Source: Halomonas cerina (lineage in GTDB: Bacteria > Pseudomonadota > Gammaproteobacteria > Pseudomonadales > Halomonadaceae). Taken from it: a stretch of 64,000 nt of DNA. Below, one piece after another: positions 9,101 through 16,354 of the stretch. The stretch is taken from the NCBI RefSeq assembly GCF_014192215.1, contig NZ_JACHXP010000018.1:22433-86432 (forward strand). The letters are read 5' to 3'. The translations under genes were made by a program, and so were the position numbers. Every line of letters starts with the position of its first letter. Position 1 is the first letter of the stretch. The notes below the pieces were generated by a model. It saw only the letters and a list, made by a program, of their open reading frames with translations, made no database searches and was not told the origin of the DNA.

Positions 9101-9572
9101 GCACCTTCACGCCACCAAAATCCACGCCCATCCGTGGCTCGAAGAACCGACGCGCCCCATCCGGCAGTGGGCGGCCCCCGTTCAGTCCCAGTTCCCCGCG
9201 TACCGCGGTACTCAGCCGAACAGACGGTTCGGCGGCCTTCATTTGAACCGTTTCCTCGCCGGTCCCGGCCACGGGCTGGCGCTGGACCGTGGGCTCCGGG
9301 GTACGCATAACCTCATCGGCGACCCGGTCGGCCTCTTCTTCGAAACTGTCGTTAGCCGTCCCCACGCGAATCTTGGTCTGAACTGCCGTTATCGACCGGC
9401 ATTTCGGACAGCTGCCCCCGCAGGCACATTTGCTTTGGGACGTAGAAATGTCATGCCGTTCCGCCGTCCCGGAAGCCGGCTGAAACACAGGCGACGTCAT
9501 CCCCTGTCCAGCGCCGGACCGCTGCCGTCCGCTGTCCGTGTCGCCCCCGTGTTTGGCGATTTGCCTGGCCAT
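6156..9572 (-). CDS. eCIS cargo: DUF4157 polymorphic toxin with two polysaccharide-export-like domains and a PD-(D/E)xK nuclease end
   Basis: An 1138-residue polymorphic-toxin-like protein. Order: CACGGSCPKC (49-58); DUF4157 (about 118-212) with HELTH 201-205; two 74-residue repeats, each with LLSYGLFDWAITD (249-261 and 323-335); two Wza-like polysaccharide-export folds (about 396-475 and 497-575: gDxv-hxV, then FPLLGEIDVKGL and LQHLGRIPVEGL, then pxVxVxV); a helical charged region (600-790); a pretoxin-like segment (about 810-880, ILPVAGEMADVSDAVTG); and a C-terminal domain with D1053 (FIPDAV) and E1072/K1074 (FVEAKGW), the PD-(D/E)xK nuclease pattern. The ATG at 9572 follows the upstream stop by five bases with GGTGAGG before it. 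Expected role: delivered DNase-like effector. Domain calls are by pattern recognition; nuclease activity is inferred. Confidence 0.8.
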   Translation of the reverse strand: MARQIAKHGGDTDSGRQRSGAGQGMTSPVFQPASGTAERHDISTSQSKCACGGSCPKCRSITAVQTKIRVGTANDSFEEEADRVADEVMRTPEPTVQRQPVAGTGEETVQMKAAEPSVRLSTAVRGELGLNGGRPLPDGARRFFEPRMGVDFGGVKVHTGAEAAAAARGLNAQAFTVGRDIGFARGHYNPASHGGRQLLAHELTHVVQQTAGAGARNRRPVLARKPVNQGRGSRGEQLYRYRVGRINELLSYGLFDWAITDQEALSALSLLEEMSSTERASALTEIDSKRLRENLPEAELPRLDTILRQTKGARANIEKINNLLSYGLFDWAITDEEAIGAFERLRGMPEAQRVHAVMSIDRRRLYENLPEPQATEFALMVTEARATWERSRQQGDPLAAGDRVHIYVYNRMGQSLERSLTGEYSINSNERIRFPLLGEIDVKGLRPNHIAAKIQILLAEDYIRAPHVKVEVTRREGEAFEPEKLEVSEGQPEGALESGDTFELKVIEQTTWTEETDFSRSYQIDRHGNVELQHLGRIPVEGLNREEISGRIQAQLKDWYRTPPQVWVWVTSHDDKLYRAPEGVRPKALAKESTAESVRQIESESIPRRTPVDIYLDFFRSKQQALAESDVSERDRRVGQEALRRYLEWVSNNAGDPEVLDATSPWEVYGEIHTPLLIVDIERESRREVEEARRSREDTQRRAAVEEKLDEYWQWAMRRWREASVKFRSAGRAYLLTEHPYRKIGMNALTRAVMTWAYDNTDHPAFLERSPDEVAEFVQAKDPHLRTIVQIGRQAKPRLEYFPELDRTRYTMGDLATETIVGILPVAGEMADVSDAVTGVSITGHELSVGDRTLAAFGALIPFVPASALRSGKKLPRVVDDFAMATGRSADEIEAVFRVAGHLDAGDVRELDRIMDAVAEGKELSRADLDILDDIGRKLKDPLEDVASAVRRGESPKVGKLRVDPTTQKQLVPGTEAHRRQRWLEYQFRHPEKFDRITEAMDPKWRKAYETILANKKAGGMFERSVLDALGYSKNKAMMIAPEAEDFKGFIPDAVRGNPDELVWSNPYHFVEAKGWKDMSKTGNLKEMINYVDEFGGHVEVVFRSAKHPDGATSLSGPLQHALDDLAERGLATVHRHP

Positions 9573-9577
9573 CTACC

Positions 9578-10447
9578 TCACCACTTCGACTTCTCCCGGC
9601 CGAAACAATAGGCGCAGAAGTCGAAACCGTCGGCCACGGCCGCCTTCTGGGTCTTGTAGGGCTTGCGAAAGGCGGCACGAATGGTGTCAACACGACACTG
9701 GGGCTTGCTGTTTTCCAGGTCGTGCAATTCCAGCGTGCTGGCATTGCCCAGGTAGCGGGTCTGCGCCTCGCCGCCGCCCACCTTGGCCGGGTCCACCGTC
9801 AGGTCCCGGTAATCGAGCACGCCGGACGTGGGCCACACGGCTTCGCTGTCCGTGACCACCACCTTACCCTCGGGGTCGAGGACATGCAGCCACAGGGGTT
9901 GAGGCTCCGCCAGCTGCTCCTGCTGCTCCTGCTGCTCCTGCGTCTCCTCTTCGGCTTCTCCGAGTCCCGCCTCGCCTTCTAGGTCTCCGCCCAGTTTCCG
10001 CCGGAATTCGAACGAGCCGTCACTGTGACTCCGGGTAAGCGCCACGGGCTCGTCGACGCGGTTTTGATCCCAGGACAGAACCAGTGTCACCCCGCGCAAG
10101 CCCTCGCCGTCGAGACCGCGAAGGAACCCCTTCAATACCCACTCCTGCGTCGCCACCTCGCTGGAGGCGGTGATATCTAGGCGTTGACGTTCCACCCGGG
10201 CACCGGTGATCAGATCTTCGCCGGCATCGAGCTTCGCCTCCAACCGACGCACCTTGGGACTGTCGCTGCCGTATTTGGCCATGAGCCGCTTGCGCTCCCG
10301 GCGGCGCTGAGCCTGCTTAGCCTGCTCCAGCCTGGCTAGTTGATCCAGACCCTGGTAACGGCGGTTGTCCGCCTCCTTCAGGTTTGCCTCTAGCTGGCTG
10401 CCGATCTCTTCGCCGCTGAGCTGGCGTCGCTTTCCTGCCTTTCTCAT
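9578..10447 (-). CDS. Unknown eCIS-associated protein: basic coiled coil, beta domain, Cys-rich C-terminus
   Basis: Encodes 289 residues. Residues 1-95 are a strongly basic coiled coil. About 105-225 looks like a beta-sandwich of the carboxypeptidase-regulatory type (VLKGFLRGLDGEGLRGVTLVL, SHSDGSFEF, LWLHVLDPEGKVV), interrupted by an acidic Gln/Glu insertion. The C-terminus has YLGNASTLELHDLE, then PQC and FCAYCFG, three cysteines that could bind metal. AGGGAG precedes the ATG by 8 bases. It lies between the beta-helix protein and the first cargo gene, so it may help attach or load cargo. Function is not recognised. Confidence 0.65.
   Translation of the reverse strand: MRKAGKRRQLSGEEIGSQLEANLKEADNRRYQGLDQLARLEQAKQAQRRRERKRLMAKYGSDSPKVRRLEAKLDAGEDLITGARVERQRLDITASSEVATQEWVLKGFLRGLDGEGLRGVTLVLSWDQNRVDEPVALTRSHSDGSFEFRRKLGGDLEGEAGLGEAEEETQEQQEQQEQLAEPQPLWLHVLDPEGKVVVTDSEAVWPTSGVLDYRDLTVDPAKVGGGEAQTRYLGNASTLELHDLENSKPQCRVDTIRAAFRKPYKTQKAAVADGFDFCAYCFGREKSKW
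9914..9940. repeat. Three tandem copies of a 9-bp unit inside the coiled-coil gene
   Basis: CTGCTCCTG is repeated three times without mismatch, encoding Gln-Glu-Gln units on the minus strand within an acidic linker. Being a multiple of three, copy-number change would keep the frame. Confidence 0.9.
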
Positions 10448-10460
10448 CGCCGCTGCTCCC

Positions 10461-13400
10461 TTAGCCGATGACGAAATCGCGCTGGGTATTCAAGTTACCA
10501 CCCAACATGACGCTGTTGCCGAGGTAGGCCTTAAGGATAGCGGGCAGTACCCGGCAAACCTGGCAGCTGATTAGGTCGGGCATTTGCAGATTGTCCTTGA
10601 AGACCATGAACGGTACAGAGCCGACGGCCTCCAAATTACACTCGGCCCAACGGGCCAGGTTGTGGGCGAACAGACAGTGGTTGGCCTGGTTATCGGTGGT
10701 GTGGTTCATCAACAGCCCGATGGACACAGCCGAGAACAACACGGCCAGGCCCTGGCCCGTGTAGACCTCCTTGAATCGGTTGTCGTCCACGCGCACGGAC
10801 ATGCCCAAGGCCATTAAATCTGTGAAGGCGAAATCCTGACCTGGCTGGTACATGCAGGTGAACTGGTTGTCGTTACAAGCCACGTCATCGAGGCTGAGTA
10901 ACAGCACGGAGGTGAGCGAGAAGCTACCCTCGGGCTCGATACCATCCGACTCTACCGTATTGTTACAGAAGTGCAGATCTCCGCGCACAAAGGTCTTACC
11001 GACATTGACGGCCGTCGAACTCTCCCTCGAGGAGTGGGCCACCTCGATGGCGTCACCTCCCACGGCTTGGGCGCCATAGGCCATGGGCACATAACCATAA
11101 GCACCGCGGCCGGTATAGAATCGTGCCGTGCCCAGCTTGGCGCCGCCCACCAACGGTGTCATGCCCATATTCATGATCATCACCGTGGCGGCGATGAAGC
11201 CCACGCTGGCCGTGCCGGGCACCACGCCGCGGGAAGTCAGATGATTGCCTTGCACGGAGACCGGGCCAGCCGCCATCATGATCACCGCCGGCCCCAGCGG
11301 CTGGGAGACCACGTTGTTATGGATCCGCGCGGCGGGAATACCGTGCTGGACCAGGAAGTTGCCAAATTCGCTGTCCAGCGGTTGTGTGGGCGCCAGGGCC
11401 TGGGTAATCCAGATACCGGCCCGGGGTCCGCGCTTGCTGTTGTCCGGGGTCTCGGCGGTGCGTGCGCCGTTATCGGTGATGCGGTTGCGGTCGATGTCAG
11501 CATCTTCCGTCTGAAGCAGAAATACGCCGCAAACCGGCTCGGCGGCATCGGGGCCGTTACGTTCGATGTGGTTGTCCCGCACCGTCAGTGACTCCACATG
11601 GGCCAGCGCGATGCCGCCATAGCCCACCCGCCCGCTCAGTTCGGTCGGGATCTCCTGCAGTTCTCGCTGCAGGCAACCACGGATGGTGTTGCCGAGGATG
11701 TCCAGGTCCTCGACGCTGATCAGATCCGGCTGCCGCTCGATGTCGAAGAAGGCCACGACACCGATGCCGTTCAGGCCCATGTCGAGGATGCGGTTGCGTT
11801 CCAAGCGGATCTCGTAGAGGGTCCCGGCAGACGCGTAGCTGGGTCTGTCTTCTTCCTCTCCGCCGCCAGGCGGTACGAACACGCCGCCGGGTGCACAGGG
11901 GTCGCAATTGATGGTGCCACCGACCACCCAGCCGATATCGGCGTCCACGACGTTGCCGTCCACGTCCACTTCCTCGACGCTGCCCAGGGTAATGCCATTG
12001 CCGATACCGTGCTGGATCAGGTTATCGATGACCTGCACCCGCTCGCAGGTACCGCCTACTTGCAGTCCGCCACGGCCGGCTGTGGCATGAACCACGCCAG
12101 GCACGTGGGGCAGCGACACCTGATCGGCATTGAGGGAGCGCACGTCGATGGTGTTGTGCTCGATGAGCACGTCATCGGCCACCACGAATACTCCCGGCCA
12201 CTGACTGGCCTGGTCGGCCATGGTGATCCGGCAGTCGCGGATGGTGAGATGGTGGCCGGCCCGCGCCTTAATGCCGCAACGGGTGGCCGCCTGGATGACC
12301 AACTTGTCCAGGGTCACGAACGAGGGACCGGTATCGCGCTCGGCGTCTTCGACCAGAACGCCGGTCCCGGTCTCATGGGCCTCGATGGCCAGGGATTCCA
12401 GCCGCAGGCTCCCCGGGCCCTTGAGATGGAATACCGGCTCAGCATCGCCCGTCTCCGGTGCCGGCGAGACCACCTGACTGCGGTGGCCGCAGCCGCGGAT
12501 GGTCACGTTGGCCTTATGGACAATGATGTTCTCCTCGAAGCGCCCCGGCAGCACACAGATCTGGCCGCCGCCGGCGGGTAGGCTGTCCACTGCCGCCTGA
12601 ATGGAGGCGAAGTCGCCGTGGCTGACCATGCCATCGCCGACCCGGTAGGTGCAGCAATCGTCCAGGCGGGTCAGCGGTTGGAACACCCGCCGGCAGTCAT
12701 GAATCCGCGATGGCCCGTCCAGGGCGACGTTGGGACCGCCGTCCCATTCCAGCACGGCCAGCGGCGCGCGGTGATAACGCACACCCTCCGGCGGGTCATC
12801 GTTGGGCCAGGGCAGGTCCTCGAATTCGGCGCCGGCGGCGCGCACCGGGAAGGTCCAGTAATCGCCGGGCGTATAGTTGCCGTTATCCGCCGTGGGCGGG
12901 TCGAACGCCAGCTCGATACCGTCGCTCAGCGGATGGTGCGCCCCGGCGCCGCTCTGGAAGGCCTCGACCCGCTCGATCCCGTCCCAAAGACGGAAAAAGA
13001 GTTCGTCGCCGTCGCTGACGCCGCCGGGGTTGTCCACCGTCCCCTGTAATTCCAATTGGCCGTCGGCCACCAGCGTGGTCTGGGTCGCGGTCATTACCAG
13101 GCGCCAATGGCCGTAGTCGGCGTCATAGGCCAAGGCCTCCAGGTAGAACGCCTCCCGGCCGGCGGTATTAATGGCCTGGTCGTTGGCGGTGACCTGGATG
13201 GTGTCCGTCGCCTGGGTGTAAGTGCCCCGCCCGACCAGACCGCCATTGAACCGCGACCACTTGAATCGCGCCTTGCCGTCGCCGTCCGGCCGAGCCACCT
13301 CGATACGGAAAAGATAGTGCTCGAAGCCGGTATAGCCGCCCGCCAGTTGTACGGGACAGTCCCCGGCAACGGCCGTGGTGGCCGACGGGGTCACCGTGAG

Positions 13401-13988
13401 CTTGCCCTTAGCGTCAAAGTCGTCGCTCAGAATCCCGGCGAGGTTACCGCAGACATCGTCGGGTCCCAGGCGCAGCAACCGCAGCGCGTATTGCAATTTC
13501 ACCCGGGCGGTGGTGTCCGGCCCACCCAACGCCGGCTCCAGTAGCAGCGCCGGGTCCTGAAACGCGCTGAAACTCTCCTCCCAGACTTCCAGGATCACCG
13601 CGTCCCGTTCGTCGGCGGCGATGGTCCCCGGGTCGGCCGCCGGCGACTGGATAGGCGGCCCCAGGTAAGCGGCAGTCAATTCGAACGCATCCGGGGCCGG
13701 CAAATGCAGATGCAGGCCATCCACCCAGCCACGGCCGGGTTGGAGGGTCACCTTCACCTCGCTGCCGTCGGCCACCGCCCGGGCCACTTTGAAAGACTCG
13801 CCCTCCTGGACGGGAACGGCAACCACGTCCGGGCCAATGGTGTCCTGTCCCAACAATTCGCGCAGGTGACGCTGGATGCTGGTGGCGGCATTGCCGTCCT
13901 GATCCAGCAGGCCCCGCCCCTGTTGGTGCACGGTGCCGGTAAAGTTGTCTTCCGGCCGGAACTCGAATCGTGATAGATCCCCTTTCAT
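10461..13988 (-). CDS. DUF6519-type right-handed beta-helix protein (candidate eCIS fibre or surface appendage)
   Basis: An 1175-residue protein. The N-terminus (MKGDLSRFEF, then FTGTVHQQGRGLLDQDGN at about 16-33) is the conserved start of DUF6519 proteins found in phage-tail-like clusters. A beta-rich middle is followed from about residue 445 by a pectate-lyase-like right-handed beta helix (FASIQAAVDSLPAGGGQICVLPG, many NxI/DNxI turns and RNRI-type asparagine ladders) to about 950. The C-terminus contains SCQVCRVLP. Such beta helices usually bind or cleave polysaccharides, so a receptor-binding or surface role is plausible. AAAGGAAAGGA precedes the ATG. It lies directly after the baseplate genes. 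No catalytic residues were identified. Confidence 0.7.
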   Translation of the reverse strand: MKGDLSRFEFRPEDNFTGTVHQQGRGLLDQDGNAATSIQRHLRELLGQDTIGPDVVAVPVQEGESFKVARAVADGSEVKVTLQPGRGWVDGLHLHLPAPDAFELTAAYLGPPIQSPAADPGTIAADERDAVILEVWEESFSAFQDPALLLEPALGGPDTTARVKLQYALRLLRLGPDDVCGNLAGILSDDFDAKGKLTVTPSATTAVAGDCPVQLAGGYTGFEHYLFRIEVARPDGDGKARFKWSRFNGGLVGRGTYTQATDTIQVTANDQAINTAGREAFYLEALAYDADYGHWRLVMTATQTTLVADGQLELQGTVDNPGGVSDGDELFFRLWDGIERVEAFQSGAGAHHPLSDGIELAFDPPTADNGNYTPGDYWTFPVRAAGAEFEDLPWPNDDPPEGVRYHRAPLAVLEWDGGPNVALDGPSRIHDCRRVFQPLTRLDDCCTYRVGDGMVSHGDFASIQAAVDSLPAGGGQICVLPGRFEENIIVHKANVTIRGCGHRSQVVSPAPETGDAEPVFHLKGPGSLRLESLAIEAHETGTGVLVEDAERDTGPSFVTLDKLVIQAATRCGIKARAGHHLTIRDCRITMADQASQWPGVFVVADDVLIEHNTIDVRSLNADQVSLPHVPGVVHATAGRGGLQVGGTCERVQVIDNLIQHGIGNGITLGSVEEVDVDGNVVDADIGWVVGGTINCDPCAPGGVFVPPGGGEEEDRPSYASAGTLYEIRLERNRILDMGLNGIGVVAFFDIERQPDLISVEDLDILGNTIRGCLQRELQEIPTELSGRVGYGGIALAHVESLTVRDNHIERNGPDAAEPVCGVFLLQTEDADIDRNRITDNGARTAETPDNSKRGPRAGIWITQALAPTQPLDSEFGNFLVQHGIPAARIHNNVVSQPLGPAVIMMAAGPVSVQGNHLTSRGVVPGTASVGFIAATVMIMNMGMTPLVGGAKLGTARFYTGRGAYGYVPMAYGAQAVGGDAIEVAHSSRESSTAVNVGKTFVRGDLHFCNNTVESDGIEPEGSFSLTSVLLLSLDDVACNDNQFTCMYQPGQDFAFTDLMALGMSVRVDDNRFKEVYTGQGLAVLFSAVSIGLLMNHTTDNQANHCLFAHNLARWAECNLEAVGSVPFMVFKDNLQMPDLISCQVCRVLPAILKAYLGNSVMLGGNLNTQRDFVIG

Positions 13989-14011
13989 GGGTCCTTTCCT
14001 TTGGTTTTCCG

Positions 14012-16354
14012 TCAGGTCACCGGTATAAGCATGGGTCTTACGCCAACCGGCATGTACTCACGGAAACGGATGCTCAGGTTCTTCCATTTGTGCGCGTTAA
14101 GCAGATAGCCGAACGCGCCCATGGCGTCACGGTTCGGCCCTTGCTCCAGGATGCGGCGATCGCTGCGCAACCGGAGCTGGCCGTAGCCGGGACGGCCAAA
14201 GACATGGGAAACGAACGACAAAGCAGCATCGCCGCCGAAGACGCAGCCGTGATGCGGCGGCAGCCGGTCGCCGTTACCGCGAAAATAGCTGAATTTCAGG
14301 CAACCGGCCTGGTTGTCATGGGCCTGCAGGCGGTGCACGAACAGCCCGCCTCGGCCGGTAATGCGCAATACCCGGGTGCGACCGAACAACGTCACTCCGG
14401 AGATTGTCGTGGGCGGCCCCCATTCGGCCTCCGGATCGCCGGTTGCCGCCTGTACGGCCAACCCCGGCGCCAAGTCGGCCACGCCGGCGCCGGCATCGAC
14501 GATGCTGTCCGTAAGGGAGAGAACATAATTGTCGTCCAGGGCCAGCGTGCCGGCGATGCTACGCTTGAGATCGATTTCCGGCACCTGGTCGAAGGCGTCC
14601 CGCTCGGCGCCGGGTATGAAGCCGTAGTCGGCACCCAACGCCAACGCCCGCCGCATATCGCCACGGCTACCGTGCTCGGAGCCGTCCAGCACCAGACTGC
14701 CACCGGGGTCCAACGTCGTCTCGCCGATACTGAGCCGGTTGAGTGCGGCTCGCTCGATCAATGCGCTGTCATCGGGGAATACCGGGTCGCCCGCCTCGTC
14801 GACGCCTCGGTCCCAACTGACGTAGACCCCCTCCAGTCGCACTTCCAGGCGTTCCAGCAGATCCTGGGCGGCGGACCCGGTAATCTCGGCGGGGCGGAAA
14901 CGCAGCGGCTTTTGTAGCCGGATCACTGGCCGCTGACCGTCGGCGGCTCGGATCCAGAGGGAATCGGCCAATGCCAAGGCGGCAGGACCGTCGGTGGTAT
15001 CGCTGTCGGCGATGGCGGTGATATCCAGTTCGTAGGTCCGGCTATCCTGAATCTCGACGATGTACGGCCCCGGCTTGGTCGGCAGACCGGCTAGCGCCTT
15101 CTGTAGCGCCAGACCGTCCGGCTCGTCGTGGAAACGGATCTTGTTGACCTCGGGCGTGAGGGCCTGCCACTGGTCGGGAATGGTGCCCCGGCTGACCGGC
15201 TGGGCGCCGGTAGGCCCGGAAAAACCCTGAGTGACCGAGGCGCGCAGTCCCTCCACCAGGGCCTGGGCCTCGATTTTGCTGGGCACGCCCATAAGCACCC
15301 GGCCGTGCTCCGGATCGACCACCACCTCGTGCTCACCGATAGCCGGCGACAACCCGTCCTGCCAGGCGCACAGATTCGCGCCCCGCCGGGTCCAGTCGAT
15401 CCCGGCCAAGGCGCTCTCCGGCACATGCAGCGTCAGCCCCACCGCCGCGCTGCCGGGGGCGTCCGGCACCGTGCCCGAATACGGGGCCACGCTCAGGTAG
15501 GCGTCCGGGTTGCCCGTGCGTGCGTCGTCGCTCAGCCGCGGCGCCGGCATGGGCCCGGGCACCTCGTCGGCCGTGGACAACTCCGGCGGCTCGGCGTCGG
15601 CGCGGTAGCGGTGAGTATTGAACAATGTCATGGGCTCGGCCAGCGGGTGGAGCTTGACCTGCACCAGGTGCACGGGCAAGCCCGAGTCCGCCGGCAGGAC
15701 ATGGATCAGGACACCGGGTTGGGAAACCGGCACCCGATAGTCCTCCAGCCGCCAGAGGAACACGCCCAGCGTCGGAAAGTTCTCCCGCGCCTGGCCGGTC
15801 TCCGGCGGCCGGATGTCGAGCAGGTGGGCGAAGGGATCGAAAGGCCCATCGAAAAAGCTCAGCCAGGCCGGATCGCGCAGGGTGATGGTGCCGTGGCGGA
15901 CAGGGTCCATCAGGGGGGTGGAGGCCAGCGGTGGCCGACCGCCGACATCGGGGCGCTGGTGGTTGAGATGTTGATTCCAGGCCACGTTGCCGCGCAACTC
16001 CACGGCGTGGGCCGCCCAGCCGCTGAGCGCGTGGCTGAGCGACTCGATGGCGCCCAGGGTCCCCTTGCGGCGGCGATGGTGGACAGTGCGCGCCACGTCC
16101 GCCCGCAGCGTCCAGGGGTCGCCGGCGAGATGGGAACTGCCCAGCAGATCCGCGATATAGGGGATGACCCAGTCATCGCAGGTGTCGATAAACAGGTCGT
16201 GATACAGCGTCTCGATATTGTCCCTGACGCCGGCCAGCACCCCGTCCAGGGCGTCCATGTACGCCTCCAGCTGCCCGCGCGGCTGCTGTTCGGCGTCACG
16301 GATGTGGTAGATCTCCGGCAAGCGGTCGAAAAGGCGTTGGCGTGGTGTACTCAT
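14012..16354 (-). CDS. Phage tail protein I-like baseplate protein
   Basis: A 780-residue protein. The first about 190 residues match P2 gpI-like tail proteins: LPEIYHIRDAE, then LEAYMDALDGVLAGVRDNIETL, CDDWVIPYIADLLG and RRKGTLGAIESLSHALSGW. These proteins cap the baseplate wedge and connect to fibres. The long C-terminal part (about 200-780) is beta-rich and not recognised; in eCIS relatives it can carry adaptor domains. Its ATG overlaps the stop of the upstream baseplate gene by ATGA. Confidence 0.8.
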   Translation of the reverse strand: MSTPRQRLFDRLPEIYHIRDAEQQPRGQLEAYMDALDGVLAGVRDNIETLYHDLFIDTCDDWVIPYIADLLGSSHLAGDPWTLRADVARTVHHRRRKGTLGAIESLSHALSGWAAHAVELRGNVAWNQHLNHQRPDVGGRPPLASTPLMDPVRHGTITLRDPAWLSFFDGPFDPFAHLLDIRPPETGQARENFPTLGVFLWRLEDYRVPVSQPGVLIHVLPADSGLPVHLVQVKLHPLAEPMTLFNTHRYRADAEPPELSTADEVPGPMPAPRLSDDARTGNPDAYLSVAPYSGTVPDAPGSAAVGLTLHVPESALAGIDWTRRGANLCAWQDGLSPAIGEHEVVVDPEHGRVLMGVPSKIEAQALVEGLRASVTQGFSGPTGAQPVSRGTIPDQWQALTPEVNKIRFHDEPDGLALQKALAGLPTKPGPYIVEIQDSRTYELDITAIADSDTTDGPAALALADSLWIRAADGQRPVIRLQKPLRFRPAEITGSAAQDLLERLEVRLEGVYVSWDRGVDEAGDPVFPDDSALIERAALNRLSIGETTLDPGGSLVLDGSEHGSRGDMRRALALGADYGFIPGAERDAFDQVPEIDLKRSIAGTLALDDNYVLSLTDSIVDAGAGVADLAPGLAVQAATGDPEAEWGPPTTISGVTLFGRTRVLRITGRGGLFVHRLQAHDNQAGCLKFSYFRGNGDRLPPHHGCVFGGDAALSFVSHVFGRPGYGQLRLRSDRRILEQGPNRDAMGAFGYLLNAHKWKNLSIRFREYMPVGVRPMLIPVT

